Positions 46,327-64,000 of a stretch of DNA of 64,000 nucleotides are shown here, one piece after another; within the stretch, counting starts at the first letter, position 1, and every line of letters starts with the position of its first letter. The DNA lies in assembly GCF_003046545.1 (NCBI RefSeq), contig NZ_QAAA01000003.1:62001-126000 (forward strand), given 5' to 3'. The notes under the pieces are model-generated. The model ran no database searches and was not told the origin of the DNA. It saw only the letters and a list, made by a program, of their open reading frames with translations. The stretch is from Rhodovulum imhoffii. Its GTDB lineage: Bacteria > Pseudomonadota > Alphaproteobacteria > Rhodobacterales > Rhodobacteraceae. The translations under genes were made by a program, and so were the position numbers.

Positions 46327-48639
46327 ATGAGCGATACCACCGACGACCCCAAGATCGAGCCCCATCCACTGGCCGAGCCTTTGCGCCGCGCCATCGGGGA
46401 CCGCTATCTGACCTACGCGTTGAGCACGATCATGGATCGTGCCCTGCCCGATGCGCGTGACGGGATGAAGCCGGTTCACCGCCGCATCCTCTACGCAATG
46501 CGGGAGTTGAAACTGACCTCGACCGGGGCGTTTCGGAAATCGGCCAAGATCTCCGGTGACGTCATGGGGAATTATCACCCCCATGGCGATGCGGCGATTT
46601 ATGATGCCATGGCCCGGCTGGCGCAGGACTTCAACGTCCGCTACCCCCTGGTGGACGGGCAGGGGAATTTTGGCAATATCGATGGCGACAACCCCGCCGC
46701 CAGCCGCTATACCGAGGCCCGCCTGACCGCTGCCGCCGAGGCGTTGATGGAGGGGCTGGCCGAGAACGCGGTGGATTTTCGCCCCAACTACGATGGGACG
46801 CTGGAAGAACCCGCTGTGCTGCCCGCGGCATTCCCGAACCTGCTGGCCAACGGTGCCAGCGGTATCGCCGTGGGGATGGCGACGAATATTCCGCCCCATA
46901 ATATCGATGAACTGATCGGGGCGTGTCTGCATCTGATCAAGACACCGGACGCCCGCGACGACACGCTGCTGAACTATATCCCCGGCCCGGATTTTCCAAC
47001 CGGCGGGGTGGTGGTCGAAGATCCCGCGAACATCGCGCTGGCCTACCGCACCGGGCGTGGCAGTTTCCGTCTGCGTGCCGCATGGGAGATCGAGGAGCTC
47101 GGTCGCGGGCAGTGGCAGGTCGTGGTGACGGAAATTCCCTATCAGGTGCAGAAATCGCGCCTGATCGAGAAGATCGCGGACCTGATCCAGAGCAAGAAGA
47201 TCCCCATCCTCGCCGACATCCGGGACGAAAGCGCCGATGACGTGCGGCTTGTTCTGGAACCGCGTTCCAAGAACGTGGATGCCGACGTGCTGATGGGAAC
47301 CTTGTTCCGGCACTCCGACCTTGAGGTACGCTTCAGCCTGAACATGAACGTGCTGATCGACGGGCGCACGCCGAAGGTTTGCAGCCTGAAAGAGGTGCTG
47401 CGCGCATTCCTCGACCACCGGCGGGAGGTCTTGCTGCGCCGTTCGCGGCACAGGATGGACAGGATCGACCACCGGCTGGAGGTGCTGGAGGGGCTCCTGG
47501 TCGCTTTCCTTAACCTTGACCGGGTGATCGACATCATCCGCTATGACGACGATCCCAAGGCTGCGCTGATGGCCGAGAACTGGGCGCTGCGCCGTCCGCG
47601 CGCGGCGTCAGGGGTGGATTACGTCTCGCCCTTGCCGGCGACGGGAGAGGGCGAACTGACCGAGGTGCAGGCAGAGGCGATCCTGAACATGCGCCTGCGC
47701 AGCCTGCGCCGGCTGGAGGAGATCGAGCTGACCCGTGAGCGCGATGCCCTGATGGAAGAGCGTGCCGGGCTGGAGGACTTGCTGGAGAGCGATGGCGTCC
47801 AGTGGGACCGTATTGCCAGCGAGTTGCGCGAAACACGTGAGGCGTTCGGTGCGAAGTCCGACGGCGGTGCGCGCCGCACGCGGTTCTCAAAGGCGGCCGA
47901 GGTCGAGGACGTGCCGCTGGAGGCGATGATCGAGCGCGAGCCTATCACCGTGGTCTGTTCGAAAATGGGCTGGGTGCGGGCGTTGAAGGGTCATATCTCC
48001 CCGGACACCGGCCTGAAGTTCAAGGATGGCGATGAGGGGCGTTTTCTTATCCATGCCGAAACGACCGACAAGCTTCTGCTGTTCGGGGCGAACGGGCGTT
48101 TCTATACGCTTGCCGCCGCGCAGTTGCCCGGCGGGCGTGGTATGGGGGAGCCGGTGCGCCTGATGGTGGACCTGCCCAACGAGAGCGGGATCGTCAGCCT
48201 GTTCATTCACCGGGCCGGGGTGCGCCTGCTGGTGGCCTCCGGTGCCGGGGACGGTTTCGTGGTGCCCGCGGATGAGGTTCTGGCCCAGACCCGTGCGGGC
48301 AAGCAGGTCCTGAACCTGCGCGGCGATGTGGAGGCCAGTGTTTGCTGCACGGTTTCGGGCGATCACGTTGCCTGCGTGGGAGAAAACCGGAAGCTGCTGG
48401 TTTTTGCGCTGGACGAACTGCCCGAGATGGCCCGAGGCAAGGGCGTTCGGTTGCAGAAATACAAGGATGGCGGCCTGTCCGATGCGAGGACCTTCCGGTT
48501 GGAAGACGGCCTGATCTGGCGTGATCCGGCGGGGCGCACGCGTACGGAAACCGATCTGAGCGAGTGGCTCGGAAAGCGCGCCGGAGCCGGACGGATGGCG
48601 CCCCGTGGTTTCCCGAGAAACAATCGCTTCACCGACTGA
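46327..48639 (+). CDS. parC: DNA topoisomerase IV subunit A
   Basis: 770 residues. Breakage-reunion domain: [32 protein letters not shown], and the active-site tyrosine in ASRYTEARL (about residue 120). [17 protein letters not shown] follows. The C-terminal beta-pinwheel (about 520-750) is of the ParC type: repeated blades, no GyrA box visible. With ParE it unlinks daughter chromosomes. An ATG 24 bases upstream exists, but [14 protein letters not shown] is the usual start. Confidence 0.93.
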   Translation: MSDTTDDPKIEPHPLAEPLRRAIGDRYLTYALSTIMDRALPDARDGMKPVHRRILYAMRELKLTSTGAFRKSAKISGDVMGNYHPHGDAAIYDAMARLAQDFNVRYPLVDGQGNFGNIDGDNPAASRYTEARLTAAAEALMEGLAENAVDFRPNYDGTLEEPAVLPAAFPNLLANGASGIAVGMATNIPPHNIDELIGACLHLIKTPDARDDTLLNYIPGPDFPTGGVVVEDPANIALAYRTGRGSFRLRAAWEIEELGRGQWQVVVTEIPYQVQKSRLIEKIADLIQSKKIPILADIRDESADDVRLVLEPRSKNVDADVLMGTLFRHSDLEVRFSLNMNVLIDGRTPKVCSLKEVLRAFLDHRREVLLRRSRHRMDRIDHRLEVLEGLLVAFLNLDRVIDIIRYDDDPKAALMAENWALRRPRAASGVDYVSPLPATGEGELTEVQAEAILNMRLRSLRRLEEIELTRERDALMEERAGLEDLLESDGVQWDRIASELRETREAFGAKSDGGARRTRFSKAAEVEDVPLEAMIEREPITVVCSKMGWVRALKGHISPDTGLKFKDGDEGRFLIHAETTDKLLLFGANGRFYTLAAAQLPGGRGMGEPVRLMVDLPNESGIVSLFIHRAGVRLLVASGAGDGFVVPADEVLAQTRAGKQVLNLRGDVEASVCCTVSGDHVACVGENRKLLVFALDELPEMARGKGVRLQKYKDGGLSDARTFRLEDGLIWRDPAGRTRTETDLSEWLGKRAGAGRMAPRGFPRNNRFTD

Positions 48640-48651
48640 CAGGAGGCATGT

Positions 48652-49242
48652 ATGCTGTTTTTCCGGCTCCGGCGGGGGGTGTTGGGGGTTGCTCTTTTGT
48701 GCGCGGGCTGCGCCCCCGTCAATCTGGATGCCCCGCACGAAGATCTGGGGGATTTCCGGCTGGGCCATGCCATCGTCTTGGCAGGCAACGCCAAACCCAT
48801 TCCGCCATCGCGCAGGGCGCTGGCCGAAGAATGGGAGACCGTTCTGAGGGAAGAAATCACCACCCGCTTCGGCGGTCGCGGCGGGAGGCGGCTTTACCAT
48901 ATCGCCGTGAATGTAGATGGGTATGCGCTGGCGGTGCCCGGTGTGCCGGTGGTTGCGGCGCCCAAATCGGTTCTGGTGATTTCCGCCAATCTTTGGGATG
49001 ACGCTGCCGGGCGGAAACTGCACGACGCGCCGGAACAGATCGTCGTGTTCGAAGATCTGGGTGCCGATACGCTGATCGGCACCGGTCTGACCCGCTCGCG
49101 CGAGGAACAAATGAGAGCACTCGCACGCAATGCCGCGCTTCAGATCGAGCGCTGGCTGGCGCGCCATCGTGACGCGTGGCTGCAACAGCCCGGCACGGTG
49201 GGGGATCAACAGGGCCTTGATTTCCAAGCCCCCAGCAAATAA
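48652..49242 (+). CDS. Predicted lipoprotein of unknown function
   Basis: 196 residues. N-terminal basic/hydrophobic signal RLRRGVLGVALLCAGCAP ends in a lipoprotein-like Cys (the -3 residue is Cys rather than the usual Leu). The soluble part contains ALAEEWETVLREEITTRFGG, YHIAVNVDGYALAVPG and KSVLVISANLWDDAAG. I do not recognise a named domain. It starts 12 bases after the parC stop with AGGAGG upstream, and precedes tuf. It looks like a Rhodobacteraceae-specific envelope protein. Confidence 0.7.
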   Translation: MLFFRLRRGVLGVALLCAGCAPVNLDAPHEDLGDFRLGHAIVLAGNAKPIPPSRRALAEEWETVLREEITTRFGGRGGRRLYHIAVNVDGYALAVPGVPVVAAPKSVLVISANLWDDAAGRKLHDAPEQIVVFEDLGADTLIGTGLTRSREEQMRALARNAALQIERWLARHRDAWLQQPGTVGDQQGLDFQAPSK

Positions 49243-49303
49243 AGAGCGCCCGATGCTGACTCGGGTCCGTTATGGCCCCCTAAAGGAATGAGGCGCCTCG
49301 AAT

Positions 49304-50479
<1,176 letters not shown>

Positions 50480-50503
50480 CCCGACAGGCAGTCGTGGTTT
50501 CCG

Positions 50504-50526
50504 GGCCGCCCTTCGGGGCGGCCTTT
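50504..50526 (+). terminator. Terminator of tuf
   Basis: Perfect 8-bp stem GGCCGCCC/GGGCGGCC with a TTCG tetraloop, followed by TTTCCC, 24 bases past the tuf stop. It also lies just beyond the 3' end of the opposing methyltransferase gene. Confidence 0.75.
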
Positions 50527-50532
50527 CCCGTT

Positions 50533-51414
50533 TCAGGGGGCGGAACGGAATCGCCATGCTTCCCGGGCACCGGGGTTCTTTTCCACGGCTTGCGTGAGAT
50601 GCAGAAAGCGCCAGGGACGGCTGTAGCGGCGCAACCATTTCTGCGCGGACCGGATATCGGCAACCAGGTCGTCATCCGTCAGCCGCGCGGTGCGGGCGGC
50701 ATGCAGAGACGGCGTGTCAGGCCGCGTACGGCATTGAAAGACCATCGCAGTCTGCTTGCATAATGCTAGCGGTGTGAAGAACGCCGACAGGCGCTGCATC
50801 TGGGCCGCCAGCCACGGCTGGGATGTATGAAAGAAGTCCTGTTGAACAACGATGGATTGACCGGGCAGGAGGTGGGGAAAAAATATCTCTGCAATGGCGT
50901 CGGCGGAGGCGGCGGTTTTCCCGGCGTCGATGGTCAGCAATTCGATCGGGCGACCTTGCCAGCCATTGTCCTCGATCTCACCGGGATGCAGTGTCACGAG
51001 GTCGTCCCAGGGGGCCAGCAGCCGGCGGGCAAGGGGCAGGATGTCGTGCCCCGAAAACGGTGCGATGCCATGGGGGTAAAGGATGTTTTCCTTGTTGCGG
51101 GGGCGGGCGGTGAAACGGTCGAAGGCATGAATATGTCCCGGATGCCGCCCGGCGCGCAGCCCCTCGGCCAGCCGTGCGGTCGAGCCGCCGGCGAAGCAGC
51201 CGAGATCGACGATGTCGCCGGTTCCACGCAGCCAGTGCGCAGCCAGCCAGTAGTAGAGTTTTTCTTCCGCCGGGTTGAGCATTGTCGGGACGCTGCGCGC
51301 CCGTGTCAGAACAGAGGCGTCAAGCTGGGCCCAGGGGGCCTGCGCGAAAGTTTGCGCGGCGGAAAGTTTCTGTACCATCGGACCTGTTTCCCACAGTTGG
51401 GTGCGGAATGCCAT
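50533..51414 (-). CDS. Probable class I SAM-dependent methyltransferase
   Basis: 293 residues. A glycine-rich motif I VDLGCFAGGSTARLAEGL (about residues 69-86), HIHAFDRF with the acidic residue that would bind the ribose, and LLTIDAGKTAASADAI resemble TylF/macrocin-type methyltransferases. The start may be 51414 (MAFRTQLWE) or 51378 (MVQKLSAAQ); neither ribosome binding site is strong. It lies alone between tuf and tRNA-Trp on the opposite strand. Substrate unknown. Confidence 0.65.
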   Translation of the reverse strand: MAFRTQLWETGPMVQKLSAAQTFAQAPWAQLDASVLTRARSVPTMLNPAEEKLYYWLAAHWLRGTGDIVDLGCFAGGSTARLAEGLRAGRHPGHIHAFDRFTARPRNKENILYPHGIAPFSGHDILPLARRLLAPWDDLVTLHPGEIEDNGWQGRPIELLTIDAGKTAASADAIAEIFFPHLLPGQSIVVQQDFFHTSQPWLAAQMQRLSAFFTPLALCKQTAMVFQCRTRPDTPSLHAARTARLTDDDLVADIRSAQKWLRRYSRPWRFLHLTQAVEKNPGAREAWRFRSAP

Positions 51415-51473
51415 AAGACAAAAAAACCGCCTTGATTCCCGGCGCGCGGTGTCATAATTCCCGCCTTGGCCTT

Positions 51474-51549
51474 AGGGGTGTAGCTCAGTTGGTAGAGCAT
51501 CGGTCTCCAAAACCGAGGGTCGGGGGTTCGAGTCCCTCCGCCCCTGCCA
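51474..51549 (+). tRNA. tRNA-Trp (CCA anticodon)
   Basis: 76 bases with the CCA end encoded. Acceptor stem AGGGGTG/CGCCCCT with discriminator G. Anticodon arm TCGGT-CTCCAAA-ACCGA at 51500-51516, so the anticodon is CCA at 51507-51509. The T arm GGGGGTTCGAGTCCCTC is canonical. It lies 86 bases before secE, the usual position in this lineage. Confidence 0.97.
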
Positions 51550-51635
51550 GGCCGTTTTCCCAAGATGCCGGGCGCGGGCTTGAATGCCGGGCGCAAAGCG
51601 CGTAAGTCCCTGCCGGGATCAGACAGGAAAGAAAC

Positions 51636-51827
51636 ATGGCTAACCCGCTTCAGTTTATTCAGCAGGTGCGCAGCGAAGTGTCGAAGGTGGTATGGCCCAC
51701 CCGGCGCGAGGTGGCGCTTACCACGGTCATGGTGTTCGTGATGGCCACCCTGACGGCAATTTTCTTTTTCCTTGTCGATTTTCTGATCCGCACCGGCCTG
51801 AAGGGTCTGCTGGGCTTTTTCAGCTGA
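51636..51827 (+). CDS. secE: Preprotein translocase subunit SecE
   Basis: 63 residues, the short single-helix form. The cytosolic part QQVRSEVSKVVWPTRREV carries the conserved WPTRRE, followed by one transmembrane helix (TTVMVFVMATLTAIFFFLVD). It stabilises SecY. Ribosome binding site AGGAAAG. nusG follows after an unusually long 183 bases. Confidence 0.95.
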   Translation: MANPLQFIQQVRSEVSKVVWPTRREVALTTVMVFVMATLTAIFFFLVDFLIRTGLKGLLGFFS

Positions 51828-52010
51828 TTCGGGTTTTCGGCGCCTCCCTCTTGAAAATTGACGGAAGGGGCGGTAATCGGGGCGCTGTTTCTTGGGACCG
51901 GCGTGCATCGATTCGGGTTGCGCGCTGTTTTTTGTTCCGCAGAGCTACGGGCCACGGCCCGGCCAAACGGGCGCCGCGGGAGGTGCCGCAAGACATGGGG
52001 TAACGGGCGA

Positions 52011-52544
52011 ATGGCGAAACGGTGGTATTCGGTGAGCGTGCTCTCGAATTTCGAGAAAAAAATCGCCGAACAGATCAGGCATGCCGTTGCCGAGGCCGGT
52101 CTCGGGGAAGAGATCGAAGAGGTTCTCGTGCCCGAGGAAGAGGTGATCGAGGTGCGCCGCGGCAAGAAGGTGACCGTGCCGCGCCGGTTCATGCCCGGCT
52201 ACGTTCTGGTACGCATGGAAATGACCGATCAGGGCTACCACCTGATAAGCTCGATCAACCGGGTGACCGGATTTCTGGGGCCGCAGGGCAAGCCGATGCC
52301 CATGCGCGATGACGAAGTAAACCAGATTTTGAACCGTGCCGAGGAGGGGGAGGCGGCGCCGCGCTCCACCATCACCTATGAGGTGGGCGAGAACGTGAAC
52401 GTGACCGATGGCCCGTTCGAAGGTTTCGCCGGTATGGTCGAAGAGGTGGACGACGACAACCAGCGCCTGAAGGTGATGGTATCGATTTTCGGCCGGGCGA
52501 CTCCGGTCGAACTGGAATTCACGCAGGTCACCAAGCAGGCCTGA
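52011..52544 (+). CDS. nusG: Transcription termination/antitermination factor NusG
   Basis: 177 residues. NGN domain: [35 protein letters not shown]. The C-terminal KOW domain contains [16 protein letters not shown] and [16 protein letters not shown]. It binds RNA polymerase and couples it to Rho or the ribosome. The frame is open 153 bases further upstream, but MAKRWYSV is the normal N-terminus. Confidence 0.95.
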   Translation: MAKRWYSVSVLSNFEKKIAEQIRHAVAEAGLGEEIEEVLVPEEEVIEVRRGKKVTVPRRFMPGYVLVRMEMTDQGYHLISSINRVTGFLGPQGKPMPMRDDEVNQILNRAEEGEAAPRSTITYEVGENVNVTDGPFEGFAGMVEEVDDDNQRLKVMVSIFGRATPVELEFTQVTKQA

Positions 52545-52645
52545 TGTGCAAGCGTGGGGGGCTGCGCGGGCGCGCCCGTAGGCCTGACCACGAACCGCAA
52601 GGCGCCACCCACGCGTGGGGGCGCGGTTAGAAGAGGAGAGGCCCG

Positions 52646-53074
52646 ATGGCCAAGAAACTCATTGGCACGCTGAAGCTTCAGGTGTCTGCCGGCCAGGCGA
52701 ACCCGTCGCCGCCCGTCGGTCCCGCGCTGGGTCAGCGCGGCATCAACATCATGGAATTCTGCAAGGCGTTCAACGCCAAGACCCAGGACATGGAGCCCGG
52801 TGCCCCCTGTCCGACGGTTATCAGCTATTTCCAGGACAAGTCCTTCACGATGGACATCAAGACGCCGCCCGCGTCTTATTATCTCAAGAAGGCTGCCAAG
52901 CTGAAGTCCGGTGGCAATACCCCCGGTCGAGCCACGGCGGGCTATGTGACCGTCGCCCAGGTGAAAGAAATCGCCGAGGCGAAGATGAAGGATCTCAATG
53001 CCAACGATGTTGAGGGTGCGATGAAGATCATTCTGGGGTCGGCCCGTTCGATGGGCATCGAGGTGAAGGGGTAA
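52646..53074 (+). CDS. rplK: 50S ribosomal protein L11
   Basis: 142 residues, full length. [28 protein letters not shown] is the conserved N-terminal domain, and [20 protein letters not shown] the C-terminal RNA-binding signature. It forms the stalk base with L10. Ribosome binding site GAGGAGAG 5 bases upstream. It is followed at once by rplA. Confidence 0.97.
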   Translation: MAKKLIGTLKLQVSAGQANPSPPVGPALGQRGINIMEFCKAFNAKTQDMEPGAPCPTVISYFQDKSFTMDIKTPPASYYLKKAAKLKSGGNTPGRATAGYVTVAQVKEIAEAKMKDLNANDVEGAMKIILGSARSMGIEVKG

Positions 53075-53079
53075 TCGTG

Positions 53080-53778
53080 ATGGCAAAGCTTGGTAAACGT
53101 ACCCGCGCCGCCCGCGAAGCCTTCGCCGGCAAGGAAGATGTCACCGTCGAGGAAGCGGTCGATCTGATCAAGGCCAATGCCTCTGCCAAGTTCGATGAGA
53201 CGCTTGAAATCGCGCTGAATCTGGGCGTTGACCCGCGCCATGCGGACCAGATGGTGCGTGGCGTGGTGACCCTTCCCAACGGAACCGGAAAGACGGTGCG
53301 CGTGGCGGTTTTCGCCCGTGGCCCGAAAGCCGACGAAGCCACGGCTGCCGGGGCGGATATTGTCGGTGCCGAAGACCTGATGGAAACGATTCAGGGGGGT
53401 ACGATCGAGTTCGATCGCTGCATCGCCACGCCGGACATGATGCCGGTTGTCGGGCGGCTTGGCAAGATTCTGGGCCCCCGTAACCTGATGCCGAATCCGA
53501 AGGTTGGAACGGTGACGATGGACGTCAAGGCCGCCGTCGAAGCAGCCAAGGGCGGCGAGGTCCAGTTCAAGGTCGAGAAGGCCGGTGTGGTCCATGCCGG
53601 GGTCGGGAAGGTCTCTTTCGACGCGGCGAAGCTTGCCGAGAACGTGCGTGCTTTCGTCGGTGCGGTGAGCAAGGCGAAACCCGCCGGGGCAAAGGGGACC
53701 TACATGAAGAAGGTCTCGCTGAGTTCGACCATGGGGCCGGGTGTTTCGGTCGACATCGTGTCGGCGACCGGCAACTAA
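53080..53778 (+). CDS. rplA: 50S ribosomal protein L1
   Basis: 232 residues. Conserved [15 protein letters not shown] and [19 protein letters not shown]. It binds 23S rRNA at the L1 stalk and commonly represses its own rplK-rplA mRNA. A GTG one codon upstream (53077) is possible, but the ATG at 53080 gives the usual [11 protein letters not shown]. Confidence 0.97.
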   Translation: MAKLGKRTRAAREAFAGKEDVTVEEAVDLIKANASAKFDETLEIALNLGVDPRHADQMVRGVVTLPNGTGKTVRVAVFARGPKADEATAAGADIVGAEDLMETIQGGTIEFDRCIATPDMMPVVGRLGKILGPRNLMPNPKVGTVTMDVKAAVEAAKGGEVQFKVEKAGVVHAGVGKVSFDAAKLAENVRAFVGAVSKAKPAGAKGTYMKKVSLSSTMGPGVSVDIVSATGN

Positions 53779-54225
53779 AAGATATCGGGGGGCGGGCGTT
53801 GTCTGCCTCCCCTGCGGGTTTTGGCGGGGGCGCAAGGGCGTGTGTTTTTTCGCTTCACATTTTCGGTGCCACTGTCTATGAAACCCTCTGTGCGATTGGA
53901 ACCCTTGCTTTGCAGGAGCGTTGTGGGGTCAGGTTCCCGGTTTTCGGCCGGACCATCGCGTAAGGAATGAAGGGCGCTTGCTCGTCGGCATGCGCCCTTA
54001 AGGTTTCCGGTCGTTATCAGGGCCGGGAAAATGGCGGGGCTACGCCCCGCCCTGTCCGAGACGGAGGGTGCCTTCGGGCTTAATTTCCTTCCTGAGATGG
54101 GGAACGAGACTGATTTCACGGGGATTTCCTCGGGTGATCCTGGCCTCGGGACCCTTACGGACCCGAACGCCGGAGAAATCCGGCAAACATGAGCCGGGGG
54201 GCGACCCCCAAATTGGAGTGAAACT
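53779..54225 (+). promoter_or_regulatory. 447-base leader region before rplJ (probable L10 autoregulatory leader)
   Basis: No gene fits in this gap. It holds a possible promoter (53854-53882) and several strong hairpins: AAGGGCGC/GCGCCCTT (53970-53999), GGCGGGGC/GCCCCGCC (54033-54051), GCCGGA-GAAA-TCCGGC (54169-54184) and GGGGG-CGA-CCCCC (54197-54209) just before the rplJ ribosome binding site (GGAG, 54214). In many bacteria the L10(L12)4 complex binds such a leader to control rplJL translation. I infer the same here from position and structure, not from a known consensus. Confidence 0.45.
53854..53882 (+). promoter_or_regulatory. Possible promoter for rplJL-rpoBC
   Basis: TTCACA (53854-53859) and TATGAA (53877-53882) separated by 17 bases, about 340 bases before the rplJ start. 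The -35 matches the sigma-70 consensus at 5 of 6 positions, the -10 at 4 of 6. Confidence 0.45.
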
Positions 54226-54744
54226 GTGGATAGAGCCCAGAAAGAGAAAGTGGTCGAGGAACTCGGCCAGATCTTTGAAAGCTCTGGCGTCGTGGTGGTT
54301 GCACACTACGCGGGTCTCACGGTTGCCGAGATGCAGGATCTGCGCGCGCGTATGCGTGAAGCGGGCGGGTCCGTTCGTGTCGCCAAGAACAGGCTCGCCA
54401 AGATCGCCCTGGAAGGAAAGCCCTGCGCAAGCATTGCCGACCTTCTGACGGGCATGACCGTTCTGACCTATTCCGAGGACCCGGTGGCTGCGGCCAGGGT
54501 TGCGGAGGGCTTTGCCAAGGACAACTCGAAGTTCGAGATTCTTGGCGGTGCCATGGGTGAGACGGCCCTGGACCGGGCCGGTGTCAAGGCAGTGTCCGAC
54601 ATGCCGTCGCGCGAGGAGCTCATTGCTTCCATCGCGGGCTGTATCGGTGCACCCGCCAGCAACATCGCCGGTGCCATTGGCGCGCCCGCTTCCAACATCG
54701 CGAGCATCCTCTCGACCATCGAGGAGCGTGCGGAAGCCGCTTGA
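54226..54744 (+). CDS. rplJ: 50S ribosomal protein L10
   Basis: 172 residues, GTG start with GGAG 8 bases upstream. Conserved [17 protein letters not shown] and [17 protein letters not shown]. It anchors L7/L12 dimers to the ribosome. The C-terminus contains two nearly identical units, [11 protein letters not shown] and [11 protein letters not shown], in the helix that binds L7/L12; such repeats set how many L7/L12 dimers can bind. Confidence 0.96.
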   Translation: MDRAQKEKVVEELGQIFESSGVVVVAHYAGLTVAEMQDLRARMREAGGSVRVAKNRLAKIALEGKPCASIADLLTGMTVLTYSEDPVAAARVAEGFAKDNSKFEILGGAMGETALDRAGVKAVSDMPSREELIASIAGCIGAPASNIAGAIGAPASNIASILSTIEERAEAA

Positions 54745-54814
54745 GCAACTTCTGACCCCGCGTGCGGCCTGAGCGCCGACGTTGGAACACAATCGTGAAA
54801 GAACGGAACAGAAA

Positions 54815-55195
54815 ATGGCTGATCTGAAAAAACTTGCCGAAGAGATCGTGGGTTTGACCCTGCTCGAGGCCCAGGAACTGAAAACCATCCTGAAAGACGA
54901 ATACGGCATCGAGCCCGCCGCCGGTGGCGCCGTTGTCATGGCTGGCCCCGCCGGTGACGCCGGTGGCGCAGCGGCCGAGGAGCAAACCGAGTTCGACGTT
55001 ATCCTGAAGTCGGCCGGCGCCTCCAAGATCAACGTGATCAAGGAAGTCCGTGCCATCACCGGGCTGGGCCTGAAGGAAGCCAAGGAACTGGTCGAGGCCG
55101 GCGGCAAAGCCGTGAAGGAAGGCATCGACAAGGCCGAAGCCGAAGACATCAAGGCGAAGCTGGAAGCGGCTGGCGCCGAAGTCGAGCTGAAGTGA
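54815..55195 (+). CDS. rplL: 50S ribosomal protein L7/L12
   Basis: 126 residues. N-terminal dimerisation helices ([20 protein letters not shown]), an Ala/Gly-rich hinge ([20 protein letters not shown]), and the C-terminal factor-binding domain ([20 protein letters not shown]). The hinge is Gly/Ala-rich as in other Rhodobacteraceae. It lies 70 bases after rplJ. Confidence 0.97.
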   Translation: MADLKKLAEEIVGLTLLEAQELKTILKDEYGIEPAAGGAVVMAGPAGDAGGAAAEEQTEFDVILKSAGASKINVIKEVRAITGLGLKEAKELVEAGGKAVKEGIDKAEAEDIKAKLEAAGAEVELK

Positions 55196-55235
55196 TCCGG
55201 GCGCGGGCCGTGAGGCTTGCGATCCATTGAGACGA

Positions 55236-55265
55236 GGCTGGGTCCGGAAGAATCCGGGCCCAGCC
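55236..55265 (+). terminator. Long hairpin between rplL and rpoB (attenuator or RNase III site)
   Basis: 12-bp stem GGCTGGGTCCGG/CCGGGCCCAGCC (one G-U pair) with loop AAGAAT, inside the 246-base gap between rplL and rpoB. No U-tract follows. In E. coli the same gap holds a partial terminator and an RNase III cleavage site. Confidence 0.5.
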
Positions 55266-55441
55266 GAACCTGTCTTGGCAAGGGCTTGGTGCAAAGCCTT
55301 TTCCAAGGCGTGGTTCGAGGTTCGGGCGCGGCCGGTGGGACGGCCGCAGGAATGGAACCTGACCCCCTTCATTCGTGAGCGGCGCGCCGCCGGAGCCCGA
55401 CGGCAGTGCGTGCACGCGACAGACGAAAGGTGACAAGGCAC

Positions 55442-59578
<4,137 letters not shown>

Positions 59579-59645
59579 CGGCATCGCGCCGCGCGGCCCG
59601 GTCAGCGGGCCGCGTCCCCCTCTGCCCGAATTCAAGGATTTGAAA

Positions 59646-63866
<4,221 letters not shown>

Positions 63867-63872
63867 AAAATG

Positions 63873-63897
63873 CCCCCGGCCCTTTTGGGGCCGGGGG
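63873..63897 (+). terminator. Hairpin terminator after rpoC
   Basis: Perfect 10-bp stem CCCCCGGCCC/GGGCCGGGGG with loop TTTTG, 6 bases past the rpoC stop. On the plus strand it lacks a U-run (one would appear only on the minus strand), so termination may be partial. Confidence 0.6.
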
Positions 63898-63912
63898 ATG
63901 TGCGGGGCGGTG

Positions 63913-63941
63913 TTGACAAGTCTTGCGACTCTGCTTATACC
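63913..63941 (+). promoter_or_regulatory. Strong sigma-70-like promoter at window end
   Basis: TTGACA (63913-63918), a 17-base spacer and TATACC (63936-63941). Perfect -35 and a 4/6 -10. It lies after the rpoC hairpin and probably drives the next operon outside the window, by synteny rpsL-rpsG (str). Confidence 0.65.
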
Positions 63942-64000
63942 GCGCGCACTCGGGCCGGCGGCCTTGCTTGCCGTGTCTGAAAATCAGAACTGAAGTGGTC

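Noticed and set aside
51432-51458. Promoter-like TTGATT and CATAAT before tRNA-Trp
   Set aside because: Spacing is only 15 bases and the -35 match is weak; position is sensible but evidence too thin to list.
51828-52010. Possible small gene in the 183-base secE-nusG gap
   Set aside because: The frame there is simply an upstream extension of nusG without protein-like composition; no ribosome binding site or motif.

Overview
This 64 kb window is chromosomal DNA from an alphaproteobacterium of the Rhodobacteraceae (Roseobacter/Rhodobacter type). Grounds: high-GC coding bias, lineage-typical gene orders (tlpA/argH/lysA/TIGR02302; folK-rpoZ-rsh-DUF2062-pdxJ-acpS-lepB-rnc-era-recO-mcd; hprK-rapZ-PTS IIA-HPr; tRNA-Trp-secE-nusG-rplKAJL-rpoBC), a short HPr kinase, a single bifunctional Rsh, and genes for polyhydroxybutyrate and the ethylmalonyl-CoA pathway. 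I see no insertion sequence, phage, plasmid or CRISPR signature. The window is essentially core genome with lineage-specific small genes in the gaps.

Layout. 1-6.3 kb (minus): the start of a dimethylglycine/sarcosine dehydrogenase-like flavoprotein that runs off the left edge, two tandem GT-C membrane glycosyltransferases and a 2-hydroxyacid dehydrogenase. 6.4-7.8 kb (plus): SH3-domain exported protein and a cation diffusion facilitator. 8.0-11.6 kb (minus): sitABCD manganese/iron ABC importer with a possible Fur/Mur-type operator. 11.9-13.9 kb (minus): phaA-phaB. 14.0-15.4 kb (minus): EAL phosphodiesterase and TlpA-like thioredoxin. 15.4-21.2 kb (plus): argH, two small lipoproteins (the second a likely LptM with a TTG start, only 46 residues), DUF2834, lysA and a TIGR02302 membrane protein. 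21.2-26.3 kb: MJ0042 zinc-ribbon protein, plsC, a five-gene overlapping operon ispH-lysE-DUF3429-methyltransferase-rnhA, and a NYN-domain protein. 26.5-35.3 kb (plus): folK to recO, a block for folate, stringent response, pyridoxine, ACP activation, signal peptidase, RNase III, Era and RecO. 35.3-39.6 kb: mcd, a TauE/SafE permease and pckA. 39.9-41.9 kb (plus): the regulatory PTS genes. 42-46.3 kb (minus): 3-hydroxybutyryl-CoA dehydrogenase, etfA, etfB, cobalamin adenosyltransferase and an SDR. 46.3-50.5 kb (plus): parC, a lipoprotein and tuf. 50.5-64 kb: a methyltransferase (minus), then tRNA-Trp, secE, nusG, ribosomal protein genes and rpoBC (plus), ending at a strong promoter that probably drives the next (str) operon.

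Functional theme. Acetyl-CoA metabolism is well represented though scattered: PhaA and PhaB make 3-hydroxybutyryl-CoA for storage or for the ethylmalonyl-CoA pathway, Mcd oxidises methylsuccinyl-CoA and passes electrons to EtfAB, the adenosyltransferase supplies coenzyme B12 for the acyl-CoA mutases, and PckA starts gluconeogenesis. The PTS proteins next to pckA are regulatory only (no sugar permease), and the ChvG/ChvI two-component genes usually found between pckA and hprK in alphaproteobacteria are not there. Other points worth checking are the lptM candidate, a perfect 25-bp palindrome between phaA and phaB, mosaic codon use in tuf, a structured 447-base leader before rplJ, and two convergent gene pairs that share a palindromic stop (CTAG, TTAA). 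No clearly novel multi-gene system was found.
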